Source: Paenibacillus alginolyticus DSM 5050 = NBRC 15375
GTDB taxonomy: Bacteria; Bacillota; Bacilli; Paenibacillales; NBRC-103111
Length of the DNA: 64,000 nt
NCBI RefSeq assembly: GCF_000422905.1
Contig: NZ_AUGY01000027.1
Location: forward strand, 20,799-84,798
Direction: 5' to 3'
The notes under the pieces are model-generated. The model searched no databases. It was given only the letters and a program-made list of their open reading frames with translations, and was not told where the DNA came from. Position 1 is the first letter of the stretch, and each line of letters begins with the position of its first letter. This document shows positions 54,108 through 62,641 of the stretch, one piece after another. A program made the position numbers and the translations under genes.

Positions 54108-55097
54108 ATGGTCTATCAAGCAAGCTCAACGCGTTATGCAGAAATGAAATATAATCGTGCTGGTAAATCGGGTCTTAAGCTCCCGGCTATTTCTCTAGGA
54201 TTGTGGCACAATTTCGGGGGATTGGATATTCATGAGAATGGGAAGGCGATGCTTCTTCGCGCTTTTGACTTAGGGATTACTCATTTTGATTTGGCTAATA
54301 ACTACGGACCGCCGCCAGGCTCAGCTGAGGAAATGTTCGGTAAGGTGTTGAAAAGCGACTTGGCCGCGTATCGCGATGAGTTGATCATCTCAACCAAAGC
54401 GGGTTACCACATGTGGGAAGGTCCTTATGGAGAGTGGGGCTCAAAGAAATATCTAGTATCCAGCTTGGATCAAAGTTTGAAAAGAATGGGATTGGAGTAT
54501 GTTGATATTTTCTATTCACACAGACCGGATCCGAATACGCCATTCGAAGAGACCATGGCTGCACTGGATTTGATAGTTCGTCAAGGTAAAGCGTTGTACA
54601 TAGGACTTTCCAATTATACGGCAGAGCAAACCAAAGAAGCAGTATCCATTCTGAAAGGTCTGGGAACACCGCTTTTGATTCATCAACCTTCCTATAGCAT
54701 GTTGAATCGTTGGATTGAAAATGGCCTGCAGGATGTGCTGGATGAGTTTGGTGTAGGCAGCATCGCGTTTTGTCCGCTTGCACAAGGCTTGCTGACGAAC
54801 AAGTATGTGAGCGGGGTACCTAGTGATTCTCGCGCTGGTGGGAAGAGTCAATTCCTAAATACGAAGGATATTACGGAAGAAAAGCTTGCTCAAATTAATC
54901 AACTGAACGAATTAGCAAGCACTCGCGGCCAAAGCTTGGCCCAAATGTCGCTAGCTTGGGTTCTCCGCGGCGAGCGAGTCACGTCTGCGTTGATTGGCGC
55001 AAGTCGTGTTTCTCAAATTGAGGAGAACGTAGATGCACTTAAAAACCTAGAATTCACGCCAGAAGAATTGGCTAAAATTGAAAAAATCCTGAAGTAA
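54108..55097 (+). CDS. Aldo/keto reductase, YghZ/Gpr-like
   Basis: NADPH-dependent (beta/alpha)8 oxidoreductase of 329 residues. The catalytic tetrad is visible: Asp in FDLANNYG with Tyr, Lys in ISTKAGY and His in FYSHRPD. The long insertion GPPPGSAEEMFGKVL is typical of the YghZ/L-glyceraldehyde-3-phosphate reductase branch, which reduces methylglyoxal and similar aldehydes. Its stop is 3 bases from the convergent recombinase gene. Confidence 0.92.
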   Translation: MVYQASSTRYAEMKYNRAGKSGLKLPAISLGLWHNFGGLDIHENGKAMLLRAFDLGITHFDLANNYGPPPGSAEEMFGKVLKSDLAAYRDELIISTKAGYHMWEGPYGEWGSKKYLVSSLDQSLKRMGLEYVDIFYSHRPDPNTPFEETMAALDLIVRQGKALYIGLSNYTAEQTKEAVSILKGLGTPLLIHQPSYSMLNRWIENGLQDVLDEFGVGSIAFCPLAQGLLTNKYVSGVPSDSRAGGKSQFLNTKDITEEKLAQINQLNELASTRGQSLAQMSLAWVLRGERVTSALIGASRVSQIEENVDALKNLEFTPEELAKIEKILK

Positions 55098-55100
55098 CCT

Positions 55101-56183
55101 TCAGGATTCCAGCCGTTTATCAATCGCTTCGGACATTGTTTTATCCGTGAGATGCGCATAGATTTGTGTTGTTTCTGGAGAAGCATGTCCGAGCTGCTCT
55201 TGTGTTTTGTACAAGTCATTCTGTAAGTAATAATCTGTGGCGAAGGAGTGCCGCAGCTTATGAACAGACAGGTAGGGCTTGCCGAAGCGCTTAGCGTACT
55301 TGATAACGAGTTCTTGGATAGCCCGTTTCGTCATACGTTCGCCCTCTTTTTTGCCATTAGCAATGGCAAGGAATAGGGCTTTTTCCTTTTTGAGCGGCTT
55401 ATAGCGTGTTGAGCGGATGGTGATATAGTCAGTTAGAGCTTGAATAGCTTCATTACGGAAGTATACGGGAGTTTTGAACGTATCGTCATTCTTACCTTTG
55501 CGATATACATACGTAAGCTTCTTCTTGAGGTCAATATCATCGACGTTCAGATTGAATACTTCAGATACGCGAAGCCCCGAATTTAAGATGAGTGTAATGA
55601 TGCAAGTATCTCGTATTTTGTTCAACTCATAGGAGTAGAGAGCTTGCTTATTGGCAGCAACATCGTGCTCATAGCCATGCTGCACATACGCAATAAACTC
55701 AACAATTTCCTCTTCTTGAAGCAGTTTGCCCTCTAGCTTAGCGGCACTGTCCTTGGGCCTGTGCGAGCGTTTGATCTCTACTTTGGCCATCACATTCCGC
55801 TTCAGAAGCGGGTAGAAATTATCGTCCTCGGCAATTTGGCTTAAATAATGGAATAAGGAACGCAAAGCGGAAAGCTTGCGGTTAATCGTCGTTTTCACAT
55901 TAGCCTGAACTTTACGAGTAGCTAGAAACATGCGAAAGTTGTCAACGCTATCCATATGTAATTTCTCCAAATCCTCCAGAGGAACTTGGTTCATAGAGGG
56001 AGCAGAACTTAATCCTTCAGCCAACAGCCAGGATAGAAAGATTTCGTAATCACGCACATACTCAAGTAATGAGGATGGAGAGAGGTCTGGCAGCTTATAA
56101 TTAATAAATTTCTCTATATACCACGGCATGGTAGGGATTCTTTTTTCTAATTCAAGGCGATCTTTGACTTTAATGATGTTCAT
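55101..56183 (-). CDS. xerS: Tyrosine recombinase, XerS-like
   Basis: Site-specific recombinase of 360 residues. The N-terminal segment IPTMPWYIEKFINYKL is typical of XerS, the single-protein chromosome dimer resolvase of streptococci. Catalytic residues: Arg in NSGLRVSEV, HxxR in HKLRHSF, His in LGHASPETTQ and Tyr in QIYAHL. The minus-strand site GAGGTGA precedes ATG 56183. No phage genes adjoin, supporting a housekeeping role rather than a prophage integrase. A dif-like target near it was not found. Confidence 0.87.
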   Translation of the reverse strand: MNIIKVKDRLELEKRIPTMPWYIEKFINYKLPDLSPSSLLEYVRDYEIFLSWLLAEGLSSAPSMNQVPLEDLEKLHMDSVDNFRMFLATRKVQANVKTTINRKLSALRSLFHYLSQIAEDDNFYPLLKRNVMAKVEIKRSHRPKDSAAKLEGKLLQEEEIVEFIAYVQHGYEHDVAANKQALYSYELNKIRDTCIITLILNSGLRVSEVFNLNVDDIDLKKKLTYVYRKGKNDDTFKTPVYFRNEAIQALTDYITIRSTRYKPLKKEKALFLAIANGKKEGERMTKRAIQELVIKYAKRFGKPYLSVHKLRHSFATDYYLQNDLYKTQEQLGHASPETTQIYAHLTDKTMSEAIDKRLES

Positions 56184-56303
56184 GGGTATATGTCACCTCA
56201 CTAGCTTCTCTTGCTGTTAGTATAGCAGTGGGTAAGGGAAATTGGTAGAAGAAGGTCGACTCGAAGTATATGACCATGTGCTAATATGTAGTGTACCAAA
56301 CTA

Positions 56304-56360
56304 TTCTACGCACTCGACCGTCATAGCATATACAAGACCAATTCTTATACGCGCGTAGAA
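56304..56360 (+). promoter_or_regulatory. Candidate ECF promoter and inverted repeats before sigV
   Basis: CCAAAC (56296-56301 region), 17 bases, CGTC (56319-56322) resembles an ECF -35/-10 pair. TTCTACGC (56304-56311) is inverted as GCGTAGAA (56353-56360), and TACGCGCGTA (about 56348-56357) is a palindrome. Autoregulation by SigV is known in B. subtilis; the exact promoter here is tentative. Confidence 0.4.
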
Positions 56361-56381
56361 AAAGGAGCGTCTTTTAATCTC

Positions 56382-56891
56382 ATGAAGATGAATGGAAAGC
56401 TAGAAAAGTTGCTTATTGCATGTATGACGGAACATAAAGATAATGTTTATCGATTAGCTTACAGTTACGTGAAAAATTCGGAAGATGCCCTCGATGTCGT
56501 TCAAAACGCCATACATAAGGCATTTGCTTCAGCAGGCTCACTGAAAGACACCGCATCTATGAAGAGCTGGTTTTACAGGATAGTGGTAAATACGTCATTA
56601 GATTTCTTACGGAAGCATAAGAAAATTCAAGTTGTCGATGAAATCACGATGGAATCGTATGCACAAGGCAGTGAAGATGCTTATCCCAATATTGATCTGG
56701 AAAGGGCACTGGATGATTTGCCCACAATCTATAGAAGTGTGATTGTACTAAGATTTTTTGAGGATCTGAAGATTGATGAAATCGCCGAGGTTTTACAAGA
56801 AAACAGCAGTACGATAAAAACACGATTGTATCAAGCCCTTCGATTACTGCGGATTAAACTGATTGACGATACGTTAGAGGAGGTCAACTAA
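56382..56891 (+). CDS. sigV: ECF sigma factor, SigV-like
   Basis: RNA polymerase sigma factor of 169 residues: region 2 (YRLAYSYVKNSEDALDVVQNAIHKAF, MKSWFYRIVVNTSLDFLRK) and region 4 (LPTIYRSVIVLRFFEDLKIDEIAEVL). Sequence and partner gene match B. subtilis SigV, the lysozyme-response sigma factor. ATG 56382 is 14 bases from AAGGAG (56362-56367), a long spacing. The anti-sigma gene follows 2 bases after its stop. Confidence 0.9.
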   Translation: MKMNGKLEKLLIACMTEHKDNVYRLAYSYVKNSEDALDVVQNAIHKAFASAGSLKDTASMKSWFYRIVVNTSLDFLRKHKKIQVVDEITMESYAQGSEDAYPNIDLERALDDLPTIYRSVIVLRFFEDLKIDEIAEVLQENSSTIKTRLYQALRLLRIKLIDDTLEEVN

Positions 56892-56893
56892 AT

Positions 56894-57769
56894 ATGAATG
56901 AGAAAATAGAACAAATGAAACAACACTATATGGATATCCCGATTCCAAAAGAACTGGATTATATCGTTAACCGAGCCATAAAGCAAAATAAGAAAAGAAA
57001 AAGTAATTTTAAATGGGCTTTTGTAGCGGCATCGGCAGCAATCTTATTTGTAGCAGGTATAAATACTAGTTCATCTTTGGCCCATGCTTTATCTGAGGTG
57101 CCTATCGTCGGTGACCTCGTTAAGGTGCTAACTTTTAGAGAATATAAGTTCAATGAGGGAACCTATAATGCTAATTTAGAAGTGCCTGCAATCACGAATT
57201 TGGATAATAAAACCTTAGAAGAGACCCTGAATAACAAATATTTGGAAGAAGGCAAGAAATTATATTCGGATTTCACCATCGAGATGGAAAAATTGAAGCA
57301 AAATGGCGGCGGCCATCTAGGTGTAGATAGCGGTTATGTAATAAAAACGGATAACGATCAAATCCTTTCAGTGGGAAGATACGTGGTAAATACGGTCGGA
57401 TCCTCCTCAACCACATTCAAATACGACACGATCGACAAGAAGAAGCAATTGCTGATCACTTTGCCAAGTTTGTTTAAAGATGATGCATATATTCGTATAA
57501 TTAGTGAAAATATTAAGGAGCAAATGAAGGAACAGATGAAGCAGGACCCGAAGAAGATTTATTGGGTTGAAGGTGTTTCGAATCAGGTAAATTCATACTT
57601 CAAAACGATAACGAAAGATCAAAATTTCTATATCAACGCTAACGGTCAACTTGTGATCTCATTCCAAAAATACGAGGTCTCTCCTGGATATATGGGCGTT
57701 GTAGAGTTTATCATTCCTACTTCTGTGCTGTCCGATATTTTGATGATGAAAGACGAATATGTTCATTAG
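56894..57769 (+). CDS. rsiV: Anti-sigma factor RsiV-like
   Basis: Membrane protein of 291 residues holding SigV inactive; in B. subtilis its outer domain binds lysozyme, triggering signal peptidase and RasP cleavage. A short cytoplasmic part (1-38), one membrane helix (about 40-57), a signal-peptidase-like A-x-A site in SLAHA just after it, then DUF4163/DUF3298-type extracellular domain. Ribosome binding site GAGGAGG (56877-56883) lies in the sigV end. Confidence 0.9.
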   Translation: MNEKIEQMKQHYMDIPIPKELDYIVNRAIKQNKKRKSNFKWAFVAASAAILFVAGINTSSSLAHALSEVPIVGDLVKVLTFREYKFNEGTYNANLEVPAITNLDNKTLEETLNNKYLEEGKKLYSDFTIEMEKLKQNGGGHLGVDSGYVIKTDNDQILSVGRYVVNTVGSSSTTFKYDTIDKKKQLLITLPSLFKDDAYIRIISENIKEQMKEQMKQDPKKIYWVEGVSNQVNSYFKTITKDQNFYINANGQLVISFQKYEVSPGYMGVVEFIIPTSVLSDILMMKDEYVH

Positions 57770-57834
57770 GAATAAAAAAAGGAACATTTACTAAAATTAA
57801 TCGGGTATGGAAAATTTAAGCTGGGGGTATCTCT

Positions 57835-58143
57835 ATGCAACAACAAACGCCGCAACAAAATCAACAAGGCTTTGAGCAAATAAAAGAAGCTGCCCAAAAG
57901 GCTGAGCAAGCCGCTGAACAAACTCTGCAAGTTGCTCAGGAAATTTATTCACAGGCGACTGAAGCTGCACTGTCCGAAGCAGAACAACAACTGCAAGATC
58001 TTCAAGGACAAATCCAGCAGGCCCAGCAAAAGACGGAAGATTTAAAACAAGAATTACAAACGACACAAGAATCGCAGCAATCTCAACAATCTCAACAATC
58101 TCAGTATTCGCAACAATCGCAGCAATCTCATCAATCCCAATAA
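57835..58143 (+). CDS. Glutamine-rich coiled-coil protein, unknown
   Basis: Not recognised. It has 102 residues, about one third Gln, with no cysteine. Residues 10-75 have Ala/Leu heptads (QIKEAAQKAEQAAEQTLQ) predicting a coiled coil, followed by a QSQ-QSQ tandem run to the end. Site GGGGGT (57826-57831) and ATG. Such low-complexity proteins occur in spore coats and surfaces; that is speculation. A terminator follows. Confidence 0.65.
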   Translation: MQQQTPQQNQQGFEQIKEAAQKAEQAAEQTLQVAQEIYSQATEAALSEAEQQLQDLQGQIQQAQQKTEDLKQELQTTQESQQSQQSQQSQYSQQSQQSHQSQ

Positions 58144-58165
58144 CGTAATATCAGAGAGTTCTCGC

Positions 58166-58198
58166 AAAAAGTCTGTGCACTTGCAACAGGCTTTTTTT
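58166..58198 (+). terminator. Terminator after the Gln-rich gene
   Basis: AAAAAGTCTGT (58166-58176) / ACAGGCTTTTT (58186-58196), one G-U, then TT. Confidence 0.88.
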
Positions 58199-58271
58199 GC
58201 TTGGATGAGTCGCAAAAAAATGTGTTGTCTGTACATGACATCTTGTGTTAATTTGTGGAAAATAAACGGAA

Positions 58272-58410
58272 GGGCTTCTAGGGATCCGAACCTGCAAGGG
58301 TGGCGAACCGAGCGAAGCCGACACGGATACATGACGTGTTACACCGTAAGGGATAAAAGACCTTCGGAAAGTTCCGCCTGTTTAGGCGAAACGGACTGAG
58401 GTCTTTTTTG
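58272..58410 (+). promoter_or_regulatory. ykkC-class riboswitch with expression-platform terminator
   Basis: Aptamer hallmarks in order: CTTCTAGGGATCCG (58275-58288), GGCGAACCGAGCGAAG (58302-58317), GACACG (58320-58325), ACACCG (58341-58346) and GGGATAAAAGACC (58350-58362). The last part AAAAGACCT (58355-58363) can instead pair with AGGTCTTTT (58399-58407), forming a terminator around an inner CCT/AGG hairpin. Ligand binding would therefore release expression. Classes in this group sense guanidine, ppGpp, PRPP or nucleoside diphosphates; the subtype is not decided here. Confidence 0.68.
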
Positions 58411-58442
58411 CTTTACCGAAATAAAAAGTGGAGGGAACAGAG

Positions 58443-59320
58443 ATGGCATCGATCCGTGTGGAACAATTGGGGAAATCCTTTCGACAGAAGAAAAAAGAAG
58501 AAGGCTTTATGGCGAGTGTTAGGGCACTGTTAAAGCCGGAGTTTGTAGACAAGTCAGCCGTAGAGGGTATAACGTTCTCTGTGGATCAAGGGGAAACACT
58601 TGCCTTTCTCGGACCGAATGGTGCCGGGAAATCCACGACGATTAAGATGCTGACTGGCATCCTGCATCCTACAACAGGTCAAGTTGAAGTTCTAGGCTGT
58701 TGTCCATGGAAGGAGCGTACGAAGCTGAGCTATCGTATAGGCTCTGTCTTCGGGCAAAAGTCGCAGCTTTGGTATCATTTGCCTCCCATCGATACCTTCG
58801 AGTTAATGAGCCGTATTTACGAACTGCGGCGCAGTGAGTATATACACCGGCGTGATGATCTCATAGAGAGATTTGAACTTGGGCCCTATTTGCATACAGC
58901 AGTGAGGAAGCTCTCGTTAGGTGAACGGATGCGCTGTGAGATCGCAGCATCCTTGATGCACCGGCCGCAGGTTCTGTTCCTTGATGAACCTACGATTGGG
59001 CTTGACGTTGTCGTTAAACAGCGAATACGCGAACTTATTCTAGAGTTAAAACGTGAAGAAGGAACTACAGTATTTCTTACGTCACATGATGCTGGTGATA
59101 TTGAGCGGCTATGTGACCGGGCGATTGTTATCAATCATGGACGGATTGTCTTCGATGACCGTGTTGAGGTTATGAAGCAGCGCTATCCCAGATTATGGCT
59201 GAGCACCGGATCATTGACGTTACGGTTGAAGATCCACCGATGGAGGACATCATCACACGTATGTACGGGAACTTCGGTAAGGAGGAGAAAGGACATGAAC
59301 AACTGGAGAAAATCGGTTAA
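58443..59320 (+). pseudogene. ABC-2 exporter ATPase, frameshifted
   Basis: ATPase with Walker A GPNGAGKSTT, signature LSLGERMRCEIAASL and Walker B VLFLDEP. The natural C-terminus is in another frame: from 59195, MAEHRIIDVTVEDPPMEDII to the TAA at 59318-59320. Frame 0 leaves it between about 59186 and 59205 and instead runs on, without stop, into the permease gene, giving a fused ORF to 60098. A one-base deletion (net -1 shift) explains this; a sequencing error is possible. ATG 58443 follows GGAGGG (58431-58436). Confidence 0.75.
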
Positions 59321-60098
59321 ATATGCCTTTATCGGCAAAATCACACTTCGCAATCAACTTGCTTATGTGGCCGATTTTCTGATCCGCTCGCTGTTTCTGC
59401 TGTTGATTCTTTATATTTTTCTTCAACTCTGGCAGACAACGTTTCATGGCGAAGGAACGGAAACCATAGCAGGCTTCAGCTTCAAGCAGATCATGTGGTA
59501 TCTCGTTATAACGGAATCGATGATTCTTGCCTGTCCAAGTCTTTGCTCACGCGTAGAGGAAGAGGTGAAAAGCGGAGATATCGTGTTCAAATTTGTCCGT
59601 CCTGTCAGTTTTGTCGCTTTTCATTATGTCGAATACATGAGTGAAGCTGCGGTTCGTTTTCTCGTCAACGCGGCGCTTGGCGGTTTGTTAGGATTGTTTA
59701 TTATGGGTCCGCCAGATTTTGGTTATGGATTACTATGGTTGCCAATTGTGGCATTGTGCGGTTTCACGGTTAATTTCATGTTGAATATGGTTTTAGCGCT
59801 GAGCTCTTTCTGGGTGGAGGAGACACGCGGACTGGAATTCGTCTACAATAAGTTTTTATTCACGATTGGCGGTATGCTGATGCCTCTTGAATTATTTCCC
59901 GACATGCTGCAGAAGGTAGGACGTTGGCTTCCGTTCCAAGCCATTGTCTACATTCCGGCGAAGACAACCGTGACCTTTGATGCAGGTCAATTGCCAAGTA
60001 TGATCGGTACACAACTGATATGGGTTGTTTTCATTGGCTTTATTGTCACATTTGTTTATAGAAAAGGAGTGAAAAAGCTCAATGTTAATGGTGGATAA
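59295..60098 (+). CDS. ABC-2 permease (first membrane subunit)
   Basis: Membrane subunit of 267 residues with about six helices, of the DUF990/ABC-2 exporter type. Begins MNNWRKSVKYAFIGKITLRN with its own AAGGAGGAG site (59279-59287), so it can be made independently although its frame is open back into the ATPase. Its end overlaps the start of the second permease by 17 bases. Confidence 0.82.
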   Translation: MNNWRKSVKYAFIGKITLRNQLAYVADFLIRSLFLLLILYIFLQLWQTTFHGEGTETIAGFSFKQIMWYLVITESMILACPSLCSRVEEEVKSGDIVFKFVRPVSFVAFHYVEYMSEAAVRFLVNAALGGLLGLFIMGPPDFGYGLLWLPIVALCGFTVNFMLNMVLALSSFWVEETRGLEFVYNKFLFTIGGMLMPLELFPDMLQKVGRWLPFQAIVYIPAKTTVTFDAGQLPSMIGTQLIWVVFIGFIVTFVYRKGVKKLNVNGG

Positions 60099-60927
60099 CC
60101 GCAATTTGACACCCATTAGTGAAGTTGATCAGCCAGGTAAATTCGGGCGTTTACTCCGTTTCGTTTGGCAATGTTGAAAGCTTAATCTTGCTGGCGCCAT
60201 GGAGTTTCGGATGAGTTTCTTTCTCACGGCGGGTATGATGATCATCAATAATGTGGTGTGGATCGTGTTCTGGGGACTTTATTTTGGCCGATTTCCTGTA
60301 TTGAATGGATGGGAACTGCAGGATGTGATGATGCTATGGGCAATAGCAGCTGGCGGCTTTGGTGTTATGGCGACATTTTTCGGTAATGCTATGCGAATTT
60401 CGAATTTGATTTCAACTGGACAGCTTGATATTTACTTAACACAGCCTAAACCAGTGCTGCTTCATGTTCTCATCAGCCGTATGTCGGTAAGCGCTATTGG
60501 GGACGTCTTATTCGCATTATTAATTTACATTGCATTTGGAGATAAATCGATCATAGGCTTCATAAAATTTGGTTTAGCCATGCTGTTATCGACGCTGATT
60601 TTTTTATTTTTCACGGTTATTGTGAATTGCCCTGCATTCTGGTTAGGGAGTTCAGATGGGCTTAGTTTTCAGCTATATAATGGGCTTCTTACATTCACCA
60701 CATATCCAACGAGCATTTTTCGGGGGCTGGGCAAAATCGTACTGTTTACTGTGTTGCCAGCAGGGTTCATTAGTTACTTACCAATTGGAATGTTACGTCA
60801 GGTGGACATCCCTTTTATATCAGGTGCCATAGCTATGACGGGTTTGCTTTGTTTGGGAGGTATTTATTTGTTTTACACAGGACTTCGGCGATATGCCTCT
60901 GGCAATATGATGGGGCTGCGGCGTTAA
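60082..60927 (+). pseudogene. ABC-2 permease (second membrane subunit) with in-frame stop
   Basis: Homologue of the first permease in layout. The frame from ATG 60082 (site AAAAGGAG at 60062-60069) reads MLMVDNRNLTPISEVDQPGK and onward, meets TGA at 60175-60177 where a tryptophan is expected (context VWQC-stop-KLNLAGAMEF), and continues without further stops to 60927. Restart at ATG 60199 would drop about 39 residues and has no good site. Six or so membrane helices follow. Confidence 0.75.
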
Positions 60928-61013
60928 TTGGGTTCATAGGGATAAACTTCATATGGGTGACGCATGCTATAGGTGGAAGCCGCTATATAGAATTAAAAAA
61001 GGAGCTGATATCT

Positions 61014-61688
61014 ATGGCGCGACGCCGACGTGGACAACAACCGATGCAACAACCGATGATGCAGAATCAACCGTATGGGTCGATGAATACACAGTTTGAA
61101 CCCTCACCCAATTATAGCAATGCGGTTGAACCTATCCACAATGCAAATTATGCATGGAATGGTCAACCAATTCCAAACGCTCAGATGTACCAGCAAGCGG
61201 CACAAAGCGGGCAGCAGTCATTTATTCCACAAGCTCGTAACAGTGGAACCCAATCTTTCCAAGGTGGAATGCCAGTTCCAGGCTCGTCAGGCAACATGAA
61301 TGCCGAATATGGCCAGAGAAATACGGGAATCAATAATGCTGATGCGAGAAAAGTAGGCTTTCAGGGGGGATATACCGGCTATGGTGCAAATGGCCAACCA
61401 ACCCAGTATGGCACATTTATGCGGGATGGAACGCAGTATGGTGCAGGTCCACACACGATAGACCCCAATAAGGCTATCATTCAATCCGTCCATTATGGAG
61501 ATGGTGGCATCAGTGCGGTTCAATTCCAAGATGGCAGGGTGGTTGATATTGCTAATGCTATTGCCATGACTGAAGCAGGACTGATTGAAGATGTGAATAC
61601 GGGCAGAAATCGTGAAGGTCAAAAAACGTTAAGATCGTATCCGGATGGCGATCCAAGCAACAATTTATCTAATTTACCTCGATTTTAA
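61014..61688 (+). CDS. DUF3892-containing protein
   Basis: Protein of 224 residues: a basic start (MARRRRGQQ), a Gln/Asn/Gly-rich low-complexity middle (about 10-140), then a C-terminal DUF3892 domain (AIIQSVHYGDGGISAVQFQD to the end), of unknown function. ATG 61014 follows AAAGGAG (60997-61003); the open frame upstream overlaps the permease gene and is not used. The layout resembles spore-associated proteins, not proven. Confidence 0.8.
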   Translation: MARRRRGQQPMQQPMMQNQPYGSMNTQFEPSPNYSNAVEPIHNANYAWNGQPIPNAQMYQQAAQSGQQSFIPQARNSGTQSFQGGMPVPGSSGNMNAEYGQRNTGINNADARKVGFQGGYTGYGANGQPTQYGTFMRDGTQYGAGPHTIDPNKAIIQSVHYGDGGISAVQFQDGRVVDIANAIAMTEAGLIEDVNTGRNREGQKTLRSYPDGDPSNNLSNLPRF

Positions 61689-61703
61689 AAAGATTATCTA
61701 AAG

Positions 61704-61733
61704 CAGTTTGCCATAATGCAAGCTGTTTTTTTT
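61704..61733 (+). terminator. Terminator after the DUF3892 gene
   Basis: CAGTTTGC (61704-61711) / GCAAGCTG (61718-61725), one G-U, then T8. Confidence 0.9.
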
Positions 61734-61756
61734 ATGTATAGGTTCTTTTCCAAATG

Positions 61757-61789
61757 AAAAAGCCGCCGTTACAAGTCGGCAGCCTTTTT
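61757..61789. terminator. Terminator for the minus-strand gene
   Basis: AAAAAG (61757-61762) pairs with CTTTTT (61784-61789) and GCCG with CGGC inside; T-rich tail on the minus strand. Confidence 0.65.
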
Positions 61790-61842
61790 GCTCTAGCGTT
61801 CTATTGAGCTGATATAATAGCATTCTTTGAATGCGGATACAT

Positions 61843-62124
61843 TTATTTTTTGAGTTGTGCCAGATATTTGAGTACAAGTCCAAGTGCGCCGATGTAATAA
61901 GCAACTAATAATAAGAAGCCTGTTGGATCAAGGGACATCATGTTGGAAATTAAAAATAATGGGAACACATAGTACAGCATATCTTGCAGATAAGTCAGAA
62001 TCAGAGCGCTGGAGAAGCTGCCAGCTTTGAGTGCTTTATACAAGCCTAGTAAAAAGCTAAGCCCCATTAAGCCCAGAACTACCCACATCGAATAGAGCAT
62101 CCAACCCGTAAGTGTAAGTGTCAT
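61843..62124 (-). CDS. Small membrane protein, unknown
   Basis: Not recognised. It has 93 residues with two or three membrane helices (about 8-28, 48-65, 70-86) and a basic C-terminus (AQLKK). ATG 62124 follows GGGGAGGTGA on the minus strand, a strong site. Monocistronic, with a terminator downstream. Confidence 0.75.
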   Translation of the reverse strand: MTLTLTGWMLYSMWVVLGLMGLSFLLGLYKALKAGSFSSALILTYLQDMLYYVFPLFLISNMMSLDPTGFLLLVAYYIGALGLVLKYLAQLKK

Positions 62125-62641
62125 TTAGATTCACCTCCCCGTAGGAAGATTTTCTTTCTACTTTATCATATGCTGCCACATGACAAGTCGTACTAGGACG
62201 ACACACTCATTTTTAATGGAAAAAGGAAATCGAAAAGGATTCATGCAAGACATTATCCCCTATTAAATTCTTATAATGAATCCTACCACCCAAAAAGTTA
62301 AATGTATAAAAGTGGTTGACATTATATAGGGGCTATAATAACATAAATGATAGACAAAGGATTTACAGAACGCAGTTTTATATTATAGAACAAAAATGAA
62401 AAGGATTCATCCTCGGTGAATAAGTTTTAAGAATGAAATCATTCTCCATATCATATCTATTCACCAAGAAACAAAACTTAGTTTTATAATATAGTACAAA
62501 AAAAGAAGTATCATCTAACGAAACGAAAATGATTTAAATTATTTTTAAAAATAACAGCGCTTTCATTTTAGGTATTAATTAGAAAGCTGTTTATAAAATG
62601 CTTTCTATGAATTTTATACATAATTCTAAGGAGATGTCGTT
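62125..62641 (+). promoter_or_regulatory. AT-rich control region before dctP
   Basis: No gene in 517 bases. Contents: TTGACA (62317-62322 region) near the start; two 23-base direct repeats, AGTTTTATATTATAG... at 62374-62396 and 62480-62502, two mismatches; between them GGTGAATA (62415-62422) / TATTCACC (62458-62465) enclosing GAATGA-AA-TCATTC (62431-62444); a cre-like site on the minus strand, TGAAAGCGCTGTTA (62565-62552); GAAAGC...GCTTTC near 62581-62606. Suggests regulated expression. Confidence 0.6.

Noticed and set aside
56184..56381. dif site for the XerS-like recombinase
   Set aside because: Only loose similarity between GGTCGACTCG... and ...CGACCGTCATA segments; no 28-31-base arm pair.
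58080..58143. CRISPR-like or satellite repeat
   Set aside because: Short CAATCTCAA-type units encode the QSQ tail of a protein; no spacers.
58144..58442. T-box leader before the ABC exporter
   Set aside because: No T-box sequence or specifier-loop arrangement; the motifs are of the ykkC group.
58428..60098. A natural single-chain ABC ATPase-permease fusion
   Set aside because: The proper ATPase C-terminus is found in another frame and the permease has its own start and ribosome binding site, so a frameshift is simpler.
60849..61688. Long start for the DUF3892 protein overlapping the permease gene
   Set aside because: No ribosome binding site there; AAAGGAG precedes ATG 61014 and the extension has no family-like sequence.
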